A stretch of 64,000 bases of DNA from Actinacidiphila epipremni (GTDB taxonomy: Bacteria; Actinomycetota; Actinomycetes; Streptomycetales; Streptomycetaceae). The DNA lies in NCBI RefSeq assembly GCF_012034175.1, contig NZ_JAATEJ010000002.1, forward strand, positions 1 to 64,000, written 5' to 3'. The number at the start of each line of letters is the position of its first letter. Position 1 is the first letter of the stretch. Under the pieces are notes generated by a model. It saw only the letters and a list, made by a program, of their open reading frames with translations. It made no database searches and was not told the DNA's origin. Made by a program: the position numbers and the translations under genes. This document shows, piece by piece, positions 54,787 to 63,489 of this stretch.

Positions 54787-55134
54787 TCAGGCTGGATCAC
54801 TCCAGGGTTCGAGCCCGCGGAAGGCCCACTTGCCGTACTGCTGCGTCTTCTGCTGTCCGTTCGCGGAGCCGTAGGCGCCTTCCGCGCCTGCGGCGTTCCT
54901 GTTTCCGGCGCCGTTGGCCGCTGCCGCCGCGAAACCAAAGGCATGCGCCTTGGTCTTCGCCGCCGCCGCTACCGCGGACGCCTCGGTCGGTCGCTCACTG
55001 CGCGCACCGGTGGCCAGGACCGGCAGCAGGGCATCAGCGAGCAGGAGACCGGAGGCAGCCATGGGCATGCCGAGCGAGCAGGGGGCGGCAACTGGACGAC
55101 CGGTCAGTTTCGTGATCAGAATCTGCGTGGACAT
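54787..55134 (-). CDS. Leader-type ORF upstream of wblC
   Basis: 115-aa frame beginning MSTQILITKLTGRPV with a strong GAGAGGAGG site. No family is recognised. The body is Ala-rich (ASAVAAAAKTKAHAFGFAAAAANGAG) and ends FRGLEPWSDPA. It could be a small protein gene, or an unusually long regulatory upstream ORF whose translation controls the attenuator that follows. An inverted repeat, GGCTCTT-CC-AAGAGCC, lies about 70 bases upstream. Confidence 0.6.
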   Translation of the reverse strand: MSTQILITKLTGRPVAAPCSLGMPMAASGLLLADALLPVLATGARSERPTEASAVAAAAKTKAHAFGFAAAAANGAGNRNAAGAEGAYGSANGQQKTQQYGKWAFRGLEPWSDPA

Positions 55135-55271
55135 CTGGCTCGCCTCCTCTCGGCGTCTCGTAAGGCTGATGGACGGTGTTTGCCTAGTACATCACGATCG
55201 GGCGGGCTCTTGGAAGAGCCGTTCTCAACCGCGCTCGTGAAGGCTATGGGGACCGCGACGCGATGCGCAAA

Positions 55272-57533
55272 CTATTTTTCGGCTCCTTCTGCAGAAGATT
55301 TCGCGGAGTCCTCCGGAAGCCCGCCGTCCGTTTCACCTGCGGCTTCGTCGGCTGCCTCGCCGATCGCGTCGCCACCGGCCTCGCCGCCCACCTCGCCGCC
55401 GGTGCACAGGGCGAGCACGTCGGCGCCGAACTTGTCGAGCTTGCGGGCGCCGACCCCGGGGATACGCGACAGGTCCGCCGCGTCCTCGGGCCGGACCTCG
55501 GCGATGGCCAGCAGCGTCTTGTCGGTGAACACGCAGTAGGCGGGCTGGCCCAGCGCCCGGGCCTGGGTGGTGCGCCACTCGCGCAGCCGGTCGTACAGCG
55601 CCTCGTCCAGGTCGGACGGGCAGTCCTCGCAGCGCATGAGCTTGATCTCGCCGGCGTCCGACAGCGTCCGCCCGCACACCCGGCACAGCACCGGGCCGCG
55701 CCGCTTGCGACCGCCCGAGCCGCGCTCCACCCCGCCGGCGCCGCCGGCCGCGCCCCGGGCGCCGCGCGGCGCCGAGCCGGGCCGCAGCCCGTCGAGGAAG
55801 CGGGAAGGCCGCCTGCTGCCGCGACCGCCGGGCGAGCGGGACAGCGCCCACGACAGCGACAGGTGCAGCCGGGCCCGGGTCACGCCGACGTACAGCAGCC
55901 GGCGCTCCTCCTCGACCTGCTCGTCGGTCTTGGCGTGGGTGATGGGCAGGGTGCCCTCGGTCAGGCCGACGACGAACACCGCATCCCATTCCAGGCCCTT
56001 GGCCGCGTGCAGCGAGGCCAGCGTGACGCCCTCGACGGTGGGGGCGTGCTGCGCGCCGGCCCGCTCGTCGAGTTCGGCCACGAAGTCGGCGAGGGTCGCC
56101 CCGGGGCGGGCCGCGGCGAAATCCTCCGCGAGCCGCACCAGCGCCGCCAGCGACTCCCAGCGGTCGCGCACCGCCCCGGAGCCGGTCGGCGGCTCCGAGG
56201 CCCAGCCGCGCGAGCTGAGCACCGCCCGCACCTGCTCCGGCACGCTGCCCGCGTCCTGCGCCGGGTCGGCCGACGCGCGGGCCGCGCCGCGCAGCAGCAT
56301 GCCCGCCTCGCGCACCTCGGGCCGCTCGAAGAAGCGCTCGGCGCCGCGCAGCTGGTAGGGCACCCCGGCGTCGGCGAGCGCCTGCTCGTAGACCTCCGAC
56401 TGGGCGTTGATCCGGAAGAGCACGGCGATCTCGCTGGGCCGCACCCCTTCGTCCATCAGCTCGCGGATCCGCCGGGCGGCGCCGGCCGCCTCCGCCGGCT
56501 CGTCCGGGTATTCGGCGTAGGAGGGCTCGGGGCCGGCCTCGCGCTGCGAGACCAGCTCCAGGCGGTGCGCGGCGGCCTGCCCGCGGGCCTGGGCCAGCAG
56601 CCCGTTGGCCAGGCCCACCACCTGGGGCGTCGAGCGGTAGTCGCGGACGAGCTTGACGACCGTCGCCTCCGGATACCGGGTGCGGAAGCCCAGCAGGAAA
56701 TCCGGGGTGGCGCCGGTGAAGGAGTAGATGGTCTGCGAGGCGTCGCCGACGACGCACAGGGTGTCCCGGCCACCGAGCCACAGCTCCAGCAGCCGCTGCT
56801 GGAGCGGGCTGACGTCCTGGTACTCGTCCACCACGAAGTGCTGGTACTGCGAGCGGACGGTGTCCGCGACGTCCGGGCGGTCCTGGAGCACGCCGACCGT
56901 CAGCAGCAGCACGTCCTCGAAGTCGATGGAGCCGCGGTCCCGCTTCAGCTGCTCGTAGGTGGCGTAGATACGGGCGATCTCCGCGGGGTCGCGCGGCACG
57001 TCGCGCCCGGTCTTGGCGGCGACCGCCGGATAGTCCTCGGGCACCGTCTGGGTGACCTTGCACCACTCGATCTCGCCCGTGACGTCCCGCAGTTCGTTGC
57101 GGTCCAGGCGGATGCGGCTGCGGGCGCCGGCCTCGGCGACGAGCTGCACCTTGCGCTCCAGCAGCCGCGGCATCTCGCCGCCGATCGCGCGCGGCCAGAA
57201 ATACTGCAGCTGGCGCAGCGCCGCCGAGTGGAACGTCCGCGCCTGCACACCGCCCGCGCCGAGCTGCCGCAGCCGCCCGCGCATCTCGCCGGCCGCCCGC
57301 GCGGTGAACGTCACCGCGAGCACGCTGGCCGGGGCGAGGATGCCGGCCCGCACCCCGTAGGCGATCCGGTGGGTGATCGCCCGGGTCTTGCCGGTGCCGG
57401 CGCCGGCCAGCACGCACACCGGGCCGCGCAGCGCGGTGGCGACGGCGCGCTGCTCGGGGTCGAGGCCGTCGAGCACCGCGTCCGCGGAGTCGGGGAGCGG
57501 GGGGAAGAGCGTGTCGTGGGGTGTCGCAGTCAC
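55272..57533 (-). CDS. UvrD2-type superfamily I DNA helicase with HRDC domain
   Basis: 753-aa 3'-5' helicase: Walker A AGAGTGKTRA, Walker B VDEYQDVS, VGDASQTIYSF and LEWDAVFVVGLTEGTLP. After the motor (to ~590) come a zinc-type Cys set (CRVCGRTL, RCEDC) and an HRDC domain (QPAYCVFTDKTLLAIAEVRP), then an acidic Gly/Ala tail. This architecture is that of mycobacterial UvrD2. The GTG at 57533 (MTATPHDTLFP) fits homologues; the GTG at 57581 is alternative. Confidence 0.92.
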   Translation of the reverse strand: MTATPHDTLFPPLPDSADAVLDGLDPEQRAVATALRGPVCVLAGAGTGKTRAITHRIAYGVRAGILAPASVLAVTFTARAAGEMRGRLRQLGAGGVQARTFHSAALRQLQYFWPRAIGGEMPRLLERKVQLVAEAGARSRIRLDRNELRDVTGEIEWCKVTQTVPEDYPAVAAKTGRDVPRDPAEIARIYATYEQLKRDRGSIDFEDVLLLTVGVLQDRPDVADTVRSQYQHFVVDEYQDVSPLQQRLLELWLGGRDTLCVVGDASQTIYSFTGATPDFLLGFRTRYPEATVVKLVRDYRSTPQVVGLANGLLAQARGQAAAHRLELVSQREAGPEPSYAEYPDEPAEAAGAARRIRELMDEGVRPSEIAVLFRINAQSEVYEQALADAGVPYQLRGAERFFERPEVREAGMLLRGAARASADPAQDAGSVPEQVRAVLSSRGWASEPPTGSGAVRDRWESLAALVRLAEDFAAARPGATLADFVAELDERAGAQHAPTVEGVTLASLHAAKGLEWDAVFVVGLTEGTLPITHAKTDEQVEEERRLLYVGVTRARLHLSLSWALSRSPGGRGSRRPSRFLDGLRPGSAPRGARGAAGGAGGVERGSGGRKRRGPVLCRVCGRTLSDAGEIKLMRCEDCPSDLDEALYDRLREWRTTQARALGQPAYCVFTDKTLLAIAEVRPEDAADLSRIPGVGARKLDKFGADVLALCTGGEVGGEAGGDAIGEAADEAAGETDGGLPEDSAKSSAEGAEK

Positions 57534-57591
57534 AACCGCCACTCTGCCAGGTCCGGCCGACACCCCGGGAAAGTTATCCACAGCCGGCCCC

Positions 57592-57617
57592 GGAATGCGG
57601 ACGGCGGGCGGCGCGTT
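57592..57617 (+). promoter_or_regulatory. SigR-dependent promoter of mycoredoxin gene
   Basis: GGAAT-N18-GTT, exact consensus spacing, 40 bases before the start codon. It puts this redoxin in the SigR thiol-stress regulon. Confidence 0.87.
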
Positions 57618-57658
57618 GAGCGGTGAGCCAGATTCTCTCGCGACGAGGAGCGACTCCG

Positions 57659-57916
57659 ATGCCGGGCACCGTGACCATGTACAGCACCAGCTGGTGCGGC
57701 TACTGCCGCCGTCTGAAGAGCCAGCTGGACCGCGAGGGCATCGCCTACACCGAGATCAACATCGAGGAGCACCCGGAGTCGGCGAAGTTCGTCGAGGAGG
57801 CCAACGGCGGCAACCAGACCGTGCCGACGCTGCAGATCCTGCCCGCCTCCGGCGCCCCCCAGGTCGTCATGACCAACCCCAGCCTCGCCCAGGTCAAGCA
57901 GGCGCTGGGCGCCTGA
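57659..57916 (+). CDS. Mycoredoxin (glutaredoxin-like)
   Basis: 85-aa thioredoxin-fold protein with STSWCGYCRRLK (CxxC) and NQTVPTLQILP (cis-Pro). It reduces mycothiol-mixed disulfides. The ATG at 57659 has GAGGAG upstream; a longer frame from 57623 would cross the promoter. SigR promoter directly upstream. Confidence 0.92.
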   Translation: MPGTVTMYSTSWCGYCRRLKSQLDREGIAYTEINIEEHPESAKFVEEANGGNQTVPTLQILPASGAPQVVMTNPSLAQVKQALGA

Positions 57917-57964
57917 CCTCGGGCCCGGCCCGCCGCACGGCGGCGCGTCCCGCCGCCCCCGCCC

Positions 57965-58906
57965 TCAGGGGCGGGGCAGCGGGGCGCCGTACCACTGCTC
58001 GATGAGGCGGGCCGCGATCGAGATGCCGAACGGCGGCAGGACCTCGCCGGAGGCGAAGGCGGCGCGCAGGTCGGCGCGGGAGAACCAGCGGGCCTCGTGG
58101 ATCTCCTCGCCGTCGACGTCGATGTCGGAGGAGGTCGCGCGGGCGTTGAAGCCGAGCATCAGGCTGGACGGGAACGGCCAGGGCTGGCTCGCGATGTAGG
58201 TGACGTCGTCGCCGATGGTGACGCCGACCTCCTCGGCGACCTCGCGCCGCACCGCCTGCTCCACCGACTCGCCGGGCTCGACGAAGCCGGCCAGCGTGGA
58301 GAAGCGGCCCTCGGGCCAGTGCAGCTGGCGGCCGAGCAGGGCGCGGTCCTGGTCGTCGGTGACGAGCATGATGACCGCGGGGTCGGTGCGCGGGTAGTGC
58401 TCGGTCAGGCAGGCCGGGCAGCGGCGGATGTGGCCCGCGGCGGCGATGACGGTGCGTTCGCCGCAGCGGGAGCAGAAGCGGTGCATGCGCTGCCAGTTCT
58501 CCAGCGCGACCGCGTGCACCATCAGGCCCGCTTCGAGCGGCGAGAGCAGCCCGCCGACCTCGCGCAGTCCCGCGGGCCGCGCCGCGCCGTCCATCCGCCC
58601 GGGCAGGGCGTCCTTCTGCAGCGCGAAGTAGCGCACCCCGTCGGGGGCGATGCCGAGGAAGTAGCGGTGCATCTCGGTCTCCGGCGCGTCGAACGCCGGG
58701 GTCATCACCAGTTCGGTACGGCCGTCGGGGCCGTCCTCGACCAGCACCTGACCGCCGGAGACCACGAACACCCGGGTCGTCGGGTGGCTCCACGCCGCGG
58801 CGAGCCACGCCTCGTCCGTCCGGTGGTGTGCGGCCCGGTCCACTCCCGAGTAGGTGAGCGCGAGCGGTCGGTCCTGGGCGTCAAGTCCGGTCAAGGTCGT
58901 TTCCAT
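57965..58906 (-). CDS. nudC: NADH pyrophosphatase NudC
   Basis: 313-aa NUDIX enzyme acting on NADH and NAD-capped RNA. A zinc ribbon (CSRCG, CPAC) is followed by the NUDIX box GFVEPGESVEQAVRREVAEE and the NudC signature SQPWPFPSSLM. The ATG at 58906 is chosen although its GGGGAG is immediately adjacent; a TTG five codons upstream is the alternative. A GGAAT-N17-GTT sequence upstream is one base short of SigR spacing. Confidence 0.92.
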   Translation of the reverse strand: METTLTGLDAQDRPLALTYSGVDRAAHHRTDEAWLAAAWSHPTTRVFVVSGGQVLVEDGPDGRTELVMTPAFDAPETEMHRYFLGIAPDGVRYFALQKDALPGRMDGAARPAGLREVGGLLSPLEAGLMVHAVALENWQRMHRFCSRCGERTVIAAAGHIRRCPACLTEHYPRTDPAVIMLVTDDQDRALLGRQLHWPEGRFSTLAGFVEPGESVEQAVRREVAEEVGVTIGDDVTYIASQPWPFPSSLMLGFNARATSSDIDVDGEEIHEARWFSRADLRAAFASGEVLPPFGISIAARLIEQWYGAPLPRP

Positions 58907-59064
58907 CTCCCCGTCGTGCAATGGGTGCGTACCGCAGGCGCACCACCCTTGCCTCCGGCAGCTGCCAACCGCCGGCGCCCGGGGAAATTCCCGGTGACGG
59001 TACGGATACCCCGATACGCCGCGTCGTCCGAGGTCGGGCGCGCCCTATGCAGCGTAGCCCGCCG

Positions 59065-62000
59065 TCAGCCCTCGCCGCCCAGCAGCCGCTCCAGCTCCGC
59101 CCGCCCTGGCAGCCCCGCGGGCCGTACGACCTCGCCAGTGCGGACGAACAGGAAGGCCGCGCCGACCCGCTCCGGCGGCACGCCCCGCATCTCCGCCCAC
59201 GCCAGCCGGTAGATCGCCAGCTGGAGCGGGTCGGCGGTCGCGGCCGGACTGCGGCCGGTCTTCCAGTCCACGATCTCGTACGTATAAGGGTCCGCGCCGC
59301 CGCTGCCGTCACCGTCGCTGCCGTCGGCTTCGGCTCGGCCATGTGTGCCGCCGTCGGCTGCGGCTCGGCGATATACCGCGTCGATCCGGCCGCGGACGAC
59401 CCGGCCGCCGAGGACCAGGTGCACCGGGACCTCGACGCGGTAAGGGGTGCGGTCGGCGTAGGGGCCGCGCAGGAACGCCTCCTTCAGGGCTTCCAGGTCC
59501 GCCTCGTCGGCGATCTCGTCGCCGCCCTCGATGCCGGGCAGCTCCTCGGGCCCGAACAGCGGGCGGGCGTCGAAGCGGGACTCGACCCAGGCGTGGAAGC
59601 GGGTGCCGCGCCGGGCGGCCGGGGCGGGCGCCTTCGGCATCGGGCGGGCCAGCTCGCGGGCCAGGCCCTCGGGGTCGGAGGCCAGCTGCATGAGCTGGCT
59701 CGCGGTGAGCGTCGCCGGCAGCGGTACGTCCCGCACCCGGGCGCGTGACCTGCGCAGCTCCTCCGAGAGGGCGTCCAGGTCGCGGTCCCACGACGCAATG
59801 AGCCGCGCCTCGGCCGGGTCGAGGTCCGCCGCGCCCGACTCGTCCCCGGTGCGCGCGGCGGGGACGCCGCCCTCCCCCGCCGGAGCGTCCTGCGCGGACT
59901 CCGCCGCGTACCCCAGCACCGCCCGTGCCGCCCGGCGCCGCATCCGCAGCCCCTCCGGGTCCAGCGGCAGCGGCCACGCCGGCTCGCCGGCCTGCTCGAG
60001 CGACGGGTTGACGGCGCCCTCCGCCGGCTCCTCGGCCCACGCCTCGACCTCGCCGTACCCGGCCTCGCCGTGCGCGCGCAGGGCGTCGAGGAAGGCGGAC
60101 GGCCCGAACGGCGCCTTCTGCGTCGGCCCCCACCAATATCCGGAGCCCAGCAGCAAGGAGCGCGGCCGGGTGAAGGTCACGTAGCCCAGGCGCAGCTCCT
60201 CGACCCGCTGGTGCTCGCGCATCGCCTCCCGGAAGCCGTCGAGCCCGGCCCGCGTCCACTCCGGCACGTCCGGCAGCGTCCCGGCGTCGCCGCGCAGCGC
60301 GTGCGGCAGCACCTTGGCGTTGACCGGCCACAGCTCACGGCCGCGCTCGCTCGGGAAGCCCTTGGCGACGAGCCCGGGCACCGCCACGACGTCCCATTCC
60401 AGGCCCTTGGACTTGTGCGCGGTGAGCACCTTGACGGTGTTCTCGCCGCCCGGCAGCGAGCTGTCCAGGCCCTTCTCGTACTCGGCCGCGGTGTGCAGGA
60501 AGCCGAGGAAGGCCAGCAGCGTCGCCTCGCCGTCCAGGGCGGCGAAGCCGGCGGCGACGTCGAGGAAGTTCGCCAGCGTCTCGCGGCGGCGGGCGGCGAG
60601 GGCGTGCGGGGACGCCGACAGCTCGACCTCCAGGCCGGTGACCGTCAGCACCCGGTGCAGCACGTCCATCAGCGGGTCGGCGAGCGATCTGCGCAGGTCC
60701 CGTATCTCGGCGGCGAGCCGGGCGAAACGCACCCGGGCCTCGGCGGAGAAGGGCAGGCCGTCGTCCGGGTCGGCGTCCAGGAAGGTCTCCAGCGCGTCGG
60801 CGAGCGAGACGACCTCGGCCGGGTCCACGCCCTCGACGGCCGCGGCCAGCCGGTCGCGCCCGTCGCCGCCGGGCCCGGAGCGCACCAGGAGCCGGGCGCG
60901 GCGGCCGAGCAGCGCCAGGTCGCGCGGGCCGATGCGCCAGCGCGGGCCGGTCAGCAGCCGCACCAGGGAGGCGTTGGCGGTCGGGTCGTGCAGCACCTCG
61001 CACACCGCGACCAGGTCGGCGACCTCCGGCAGATGCAGCAGCCCGGACAGGCCCACCACCTCGACGGGCACGTCCCGGGCGACCAGGGCGGCGTGGATCT
61101 CCGGGAAGCGGCCCGCGGTGCGGCACAGCACGGCGATCTCGCCCGGCGGCGTCCCGGTGCGCACCAGGTGGGCGAGGGAGTCGGCCAGCCACTCGGTCTC
61201 CTCCTGCTGCGTCGGCAGCAGCGCGCACCGCACCAGGCCGTCCCGCTCGGCTCCAGGGGCCGGCCGCAGCGCCTGGACGCCCTCGTGGCGCTCGCGCAGC
61301 TCGGCGGCGAGGGTATTGGCCAGGTCCAGCAGCCGGCCCCCTGAGCGGCGGTTCTCGCTGAGCGAGTAGCGGTCGGCGGGCCGCCCGTCGGCGTACGGGA
61401 AGTGGCGCGGGAAGTCGTCGAGGTTGGCGACCGAGGCGCCGCGCCAGCCGTAGATGGCCTGGCAGGGGTCGCCGACCGCGGTCACCGGGTGCCCGGTGCC
61501 GGCGCCGAACAGCCCGGCGAGCAGCAGCCGCTGGGCGACGGAGGTGTCCTGGTACTCGTCGAGCAGCACCACGCGGTACTGCTCGCGCAGAGCGGCCCCG
61601 ACCTCGGGCCGGGTCTGCGCGAGGGTCGCGGACATCGCGATCTGGTCGCCGAAGTCCAGCAGGTCGCGGCGCCGCTTGGCGTCGCGGTAGGCGGCGGCGA
61701 GACCGGCGAGGTCGCGGCGGGCGGCGACGGCGTGCGCCACGTCCCTGACCCAGGCGTAGCCGCGCCGCCCCGGGTCGAGCCCGGCCAGCTCGGCGGCCAG
61801 CCGCTCGTCGTGGGCCCGCAGCCGCTCGGCGGGCACCAGGTGCTCGGACAGCTCGCCGGACAGCGCCAGCAGGTCGCCCACGAGCGTCGGCAGGCCCTTG
61901 GTGAGCGCCGGGTAGGGCCCGGGCGCGGCCCGCAGCACCTGCGCGGCGAGCTGGTAGCGGGTGGCGTCGGCGAGCAGCCGGGCGGTCGGCTCCAGGCCGA

Positions 62001-62454
62001 TGCGCATGCCGTGGTCCTTCAGCAACTGCCCGGCGAAGGCGTGGTAGGTGGAGATCTGCGGCTCGCCCGCCCCCGGCTCCGCCTCCTCGTGACCGCCGCC
62101 CGTGCGGGGGGTGGGCTCGTACGGTCCCGGGGTTCGCTCGTACGGGGGAGGTTCGCGGTCGTACGGGTCGCGTGCGGTGACGCCCGCCTGGGTGAGCGCC
62201 TTGCGTACCCGCTCGGCCAGTTCGCCGGCCGCCTTGTTGGTGAACGTCAGGCCCAGCACCTGCTCGGGGGCGACCTGCCCGGTGCCGACGAGCCACACCA
62301 CCCGGGCGGCCATCACCGTCGTCTTGCCCGATCCCGCGCCGGCCACGATCACGCCCGGGGCGAGCGGCGCGGTGATGCACGCCGTCTGCTCCGGGGTGAA
62401 CGGGATGCCCAGCAGCTCTTTGAGCTGGTCAGGCGAAGTGATGCGGGTCGACAC
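59065..62454 (-). CDS. AdnAB-type helicase-nuclease subunit
   Basis: 1129-aa protein for double-strand-break end resection. The N-terminal UvrD-like motor has AGAGSGKTT (38-46), LTFTNKAAGE, VVLLDEYQDTS and TAHKSKGLEWDVV. The C-terminal RecB-type nuclease has GRIDAVYR and YEIVDWKTG with LQLAIYRLAW. The pairing with a second gene of the same design upstream is the AdnA/AdnB arrangement of actinobacteria. The GTG at 62454 follows a TAGCCT box by six bases, suggesting leaderless translation. Confidence 0.9.
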   Translation of the reverse strand: MSTRITSPDQLKELLGIPFTPEQTACITAPLAPGVIVAGAGSGKTTVMAARVVWLVGTGQVAPEQVLGLTFTNKAAGELAERVRKALTQAGVTARDPYDREPPPYERTPGPYEPTPRTGGGHEEAEPGAGEPQISTYHAFAGQLLKDHGMRIGLEPTARLLADATRYQLAAQVLRAAPGPYPALTKGLPTLVGDLLALSGELSEHLVPAERLRAHDERLAAELAGLDPGRRGYAWVRDVAHAVAARRDLAGLAAAYRDAKRRRDLLDFGDQIAMSATLAQTRPEVGAALREQYRVVLLDEYQDTSVAQRLLLAGLFGAGTGHPVTAVGDPCQAIYGWRGASVANLDDFPRHFPYADGRPADRYSLSENRRSGGRLLDLANTLAAELRERHEGVQALRPAPGAERDGLVRCALLPTQQEETEWLADSLAHLVRTGTPPGEIAVLCRTAGRFPEIHAALVARDVPVEVVGLSGLLHLPEVADLVAVCEVLHDPTANASLVRLLTGPRWRIGPRDLALLGRRARLLVRSGPGGDGRDRLAAAVEGVDPAEVVSLADALETFLDADPDDGLPFSAEARVRFARLAAEIRDLRRSLADPLMDVLHRVLTVTGLEVELSASPHALAARRRETLANFLDVAAGFAALDGEATLLAFLGFLHTAAEYEKGLDSSLPGGENTVKVLTAHKSKGLEWDVVAVPGLVAKGFPSERGRELWPVNAKVLPHALRGDAGTLPDVPEWTRAGLDGFREAMREHQRVEELRLGYVTFTRPRSLLLGSGYWWGPTQKAPFGPSAFLDALRAHGEAGYGEVEAWAEEPAEGAVNPSLEQAGEPAWPLPLDPEGLRMRRRAARAVLGYAAESAQDAPAGEGGVPAARTGDESGAADLDPAEARLIASWDRDLDALSEELRRSRARVRDVPLPATLTASQLMQLASDPEGLARELARPMPKAPAPAARRGTRFHAWVESRFDARPLFGPEELPGIEGGDEIADEADLEALKEAFLRGPYADRTPYRVEVPVHLVLGGRVVRGRIDAVYRRAAADGGTHGRAEADGSDGDGSGGADPYTYEIVDWKTGRSPAATADPLQLAIYRLAWAEMRGVPPERVGAAFLFVRTGEVVRPAGLPGRAELERLLGGEG

Positions 62455-62524
62455 CCATGGAGGCTACCCGGAGCCGCCGACACGGCGGACGCGGGCGACG
62501 CGGCAGAGGCGGCAGTCGGGCGGG

Positions 62525-63337
62525 TCAGACGCTGACGCCGCCGTCGTCGGTGAGGGTGGCCAGTTCGGCGGGGTCGACGGTCAGCGAGGTGGGCGGCGCG
62601 GTGACGTGCGGGGGCTTGCCGAAGTCGCTGTAGAGGCCCGTCTCGCCCGTACCGTCCGGGCCGCTCTCGGACTTGACGACGTACGGCGTGCCGCCGGTCG
62701 AGACGAAGAGGGTGGACATGTAGCCCGAGGCGGTGTGGACCAGCGGGACCACCTGCCGGCCGTCGAGGGTGATCTGCGCGGACTTGCGCAATGTGCCCTC
62801 CGTGATCTCCGAGGTCATCTCGTCGAGGAAGTCGTCGACGTGGCACAGTTGGTCGAACCCGACCGCCGCGTACTCCTGCGGCGTCAGCCGGGCCCACTTG
62901 CCGGCGAGGCGGTCGGCGGCGGCGTCCCCGTCGTCGGCGCTGTCGTACCAGAACCGGTCGTCGCCCTTGAGGTACGCGCGCCCGTCGTCGGCGACGGTCA
63001 GCTGCATGTTCTCACCGTCGAACTGCGCGGACAGCGCGCAGGTTCCCGACGTCGTGGCGGCGGCCTTGAGGTGGTCTCCGTCGTAGCCGAAGGTGGTCAG
63101 GTCCATCGTGAAGGCGCCGGAGGCGCGCATGTTTGCCACGGCCTTGTCCAGGAGCTGCCGCGCCGTCAGGTCGGCGAAGGGCTGCGCCTTGTGCGCAGCC
63201 GCCGTCGTCGACGCGGCGGGCACGGCAATGGGCAGCGCGCCGCCCGCGTCGTCCTCGTCGCCCAGGCAGCCGGTGAGCAGTGCGCCCGCCGCGGCAGCCG
63301 CGCACATGGCGGCCAGGCTTCTTGCAATGGCCGGCAT
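62525..63337 (-). CDS. Lipoprotein of LppX/LprG-like size, unknown function
   Basis: 270-aa secreted protein with a lipoprotein signal (AAAAAGALLTGC). The mature part resembles actinobacterial LppX/LprAFG-type beta-sandwiches (LLDKAVANMRASGAFTMDLT, WYDSADDG, VVPLVHTASGYMSTLFVS). It may carry lipid. It lies between the two AdnAB-like genes. The ATG at 63337 has GGGGGGACGG upstream. Confidence 0.82.
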   Translation of the reverse strand: MPAIARSLAAMCAAAAAGALLTGCLGDEDDAGGALPIAVPAASTTAAAHKAQPFADLTARQLLDKAVANMRASGAFTMDLTTFGYDGDHLKAAATTSGTCALSAQFDGENMQLTVADDGRAYLKGDDRFWYDSADDGDAAADRLAGKWARLTPQEYAAVGFDQLCHVDDFLDEMTSEITEGTLRKSAQITLDGRQVVPLVHTASGYMSTLFVSTGGTPYVVKSESGPDGTGETGLYSDFGKPPHVTAPPTSLTVDPAELATLTDDGGVSV

Positions 63338-63489
63338 CGGCCGTCCCCCCTCGTCCACCCCCGTGTGCCGCGCGGCTGCGCAAATTGCGTCCGCGTATCC
63401 CCGCCCCGGGTGGCACAGCAGAACCATAGTGTCCGATGCCGGCACCGCTCGGCGCGGCAATTACCCACGCCGGGGGCTTGGGTGCGGTT

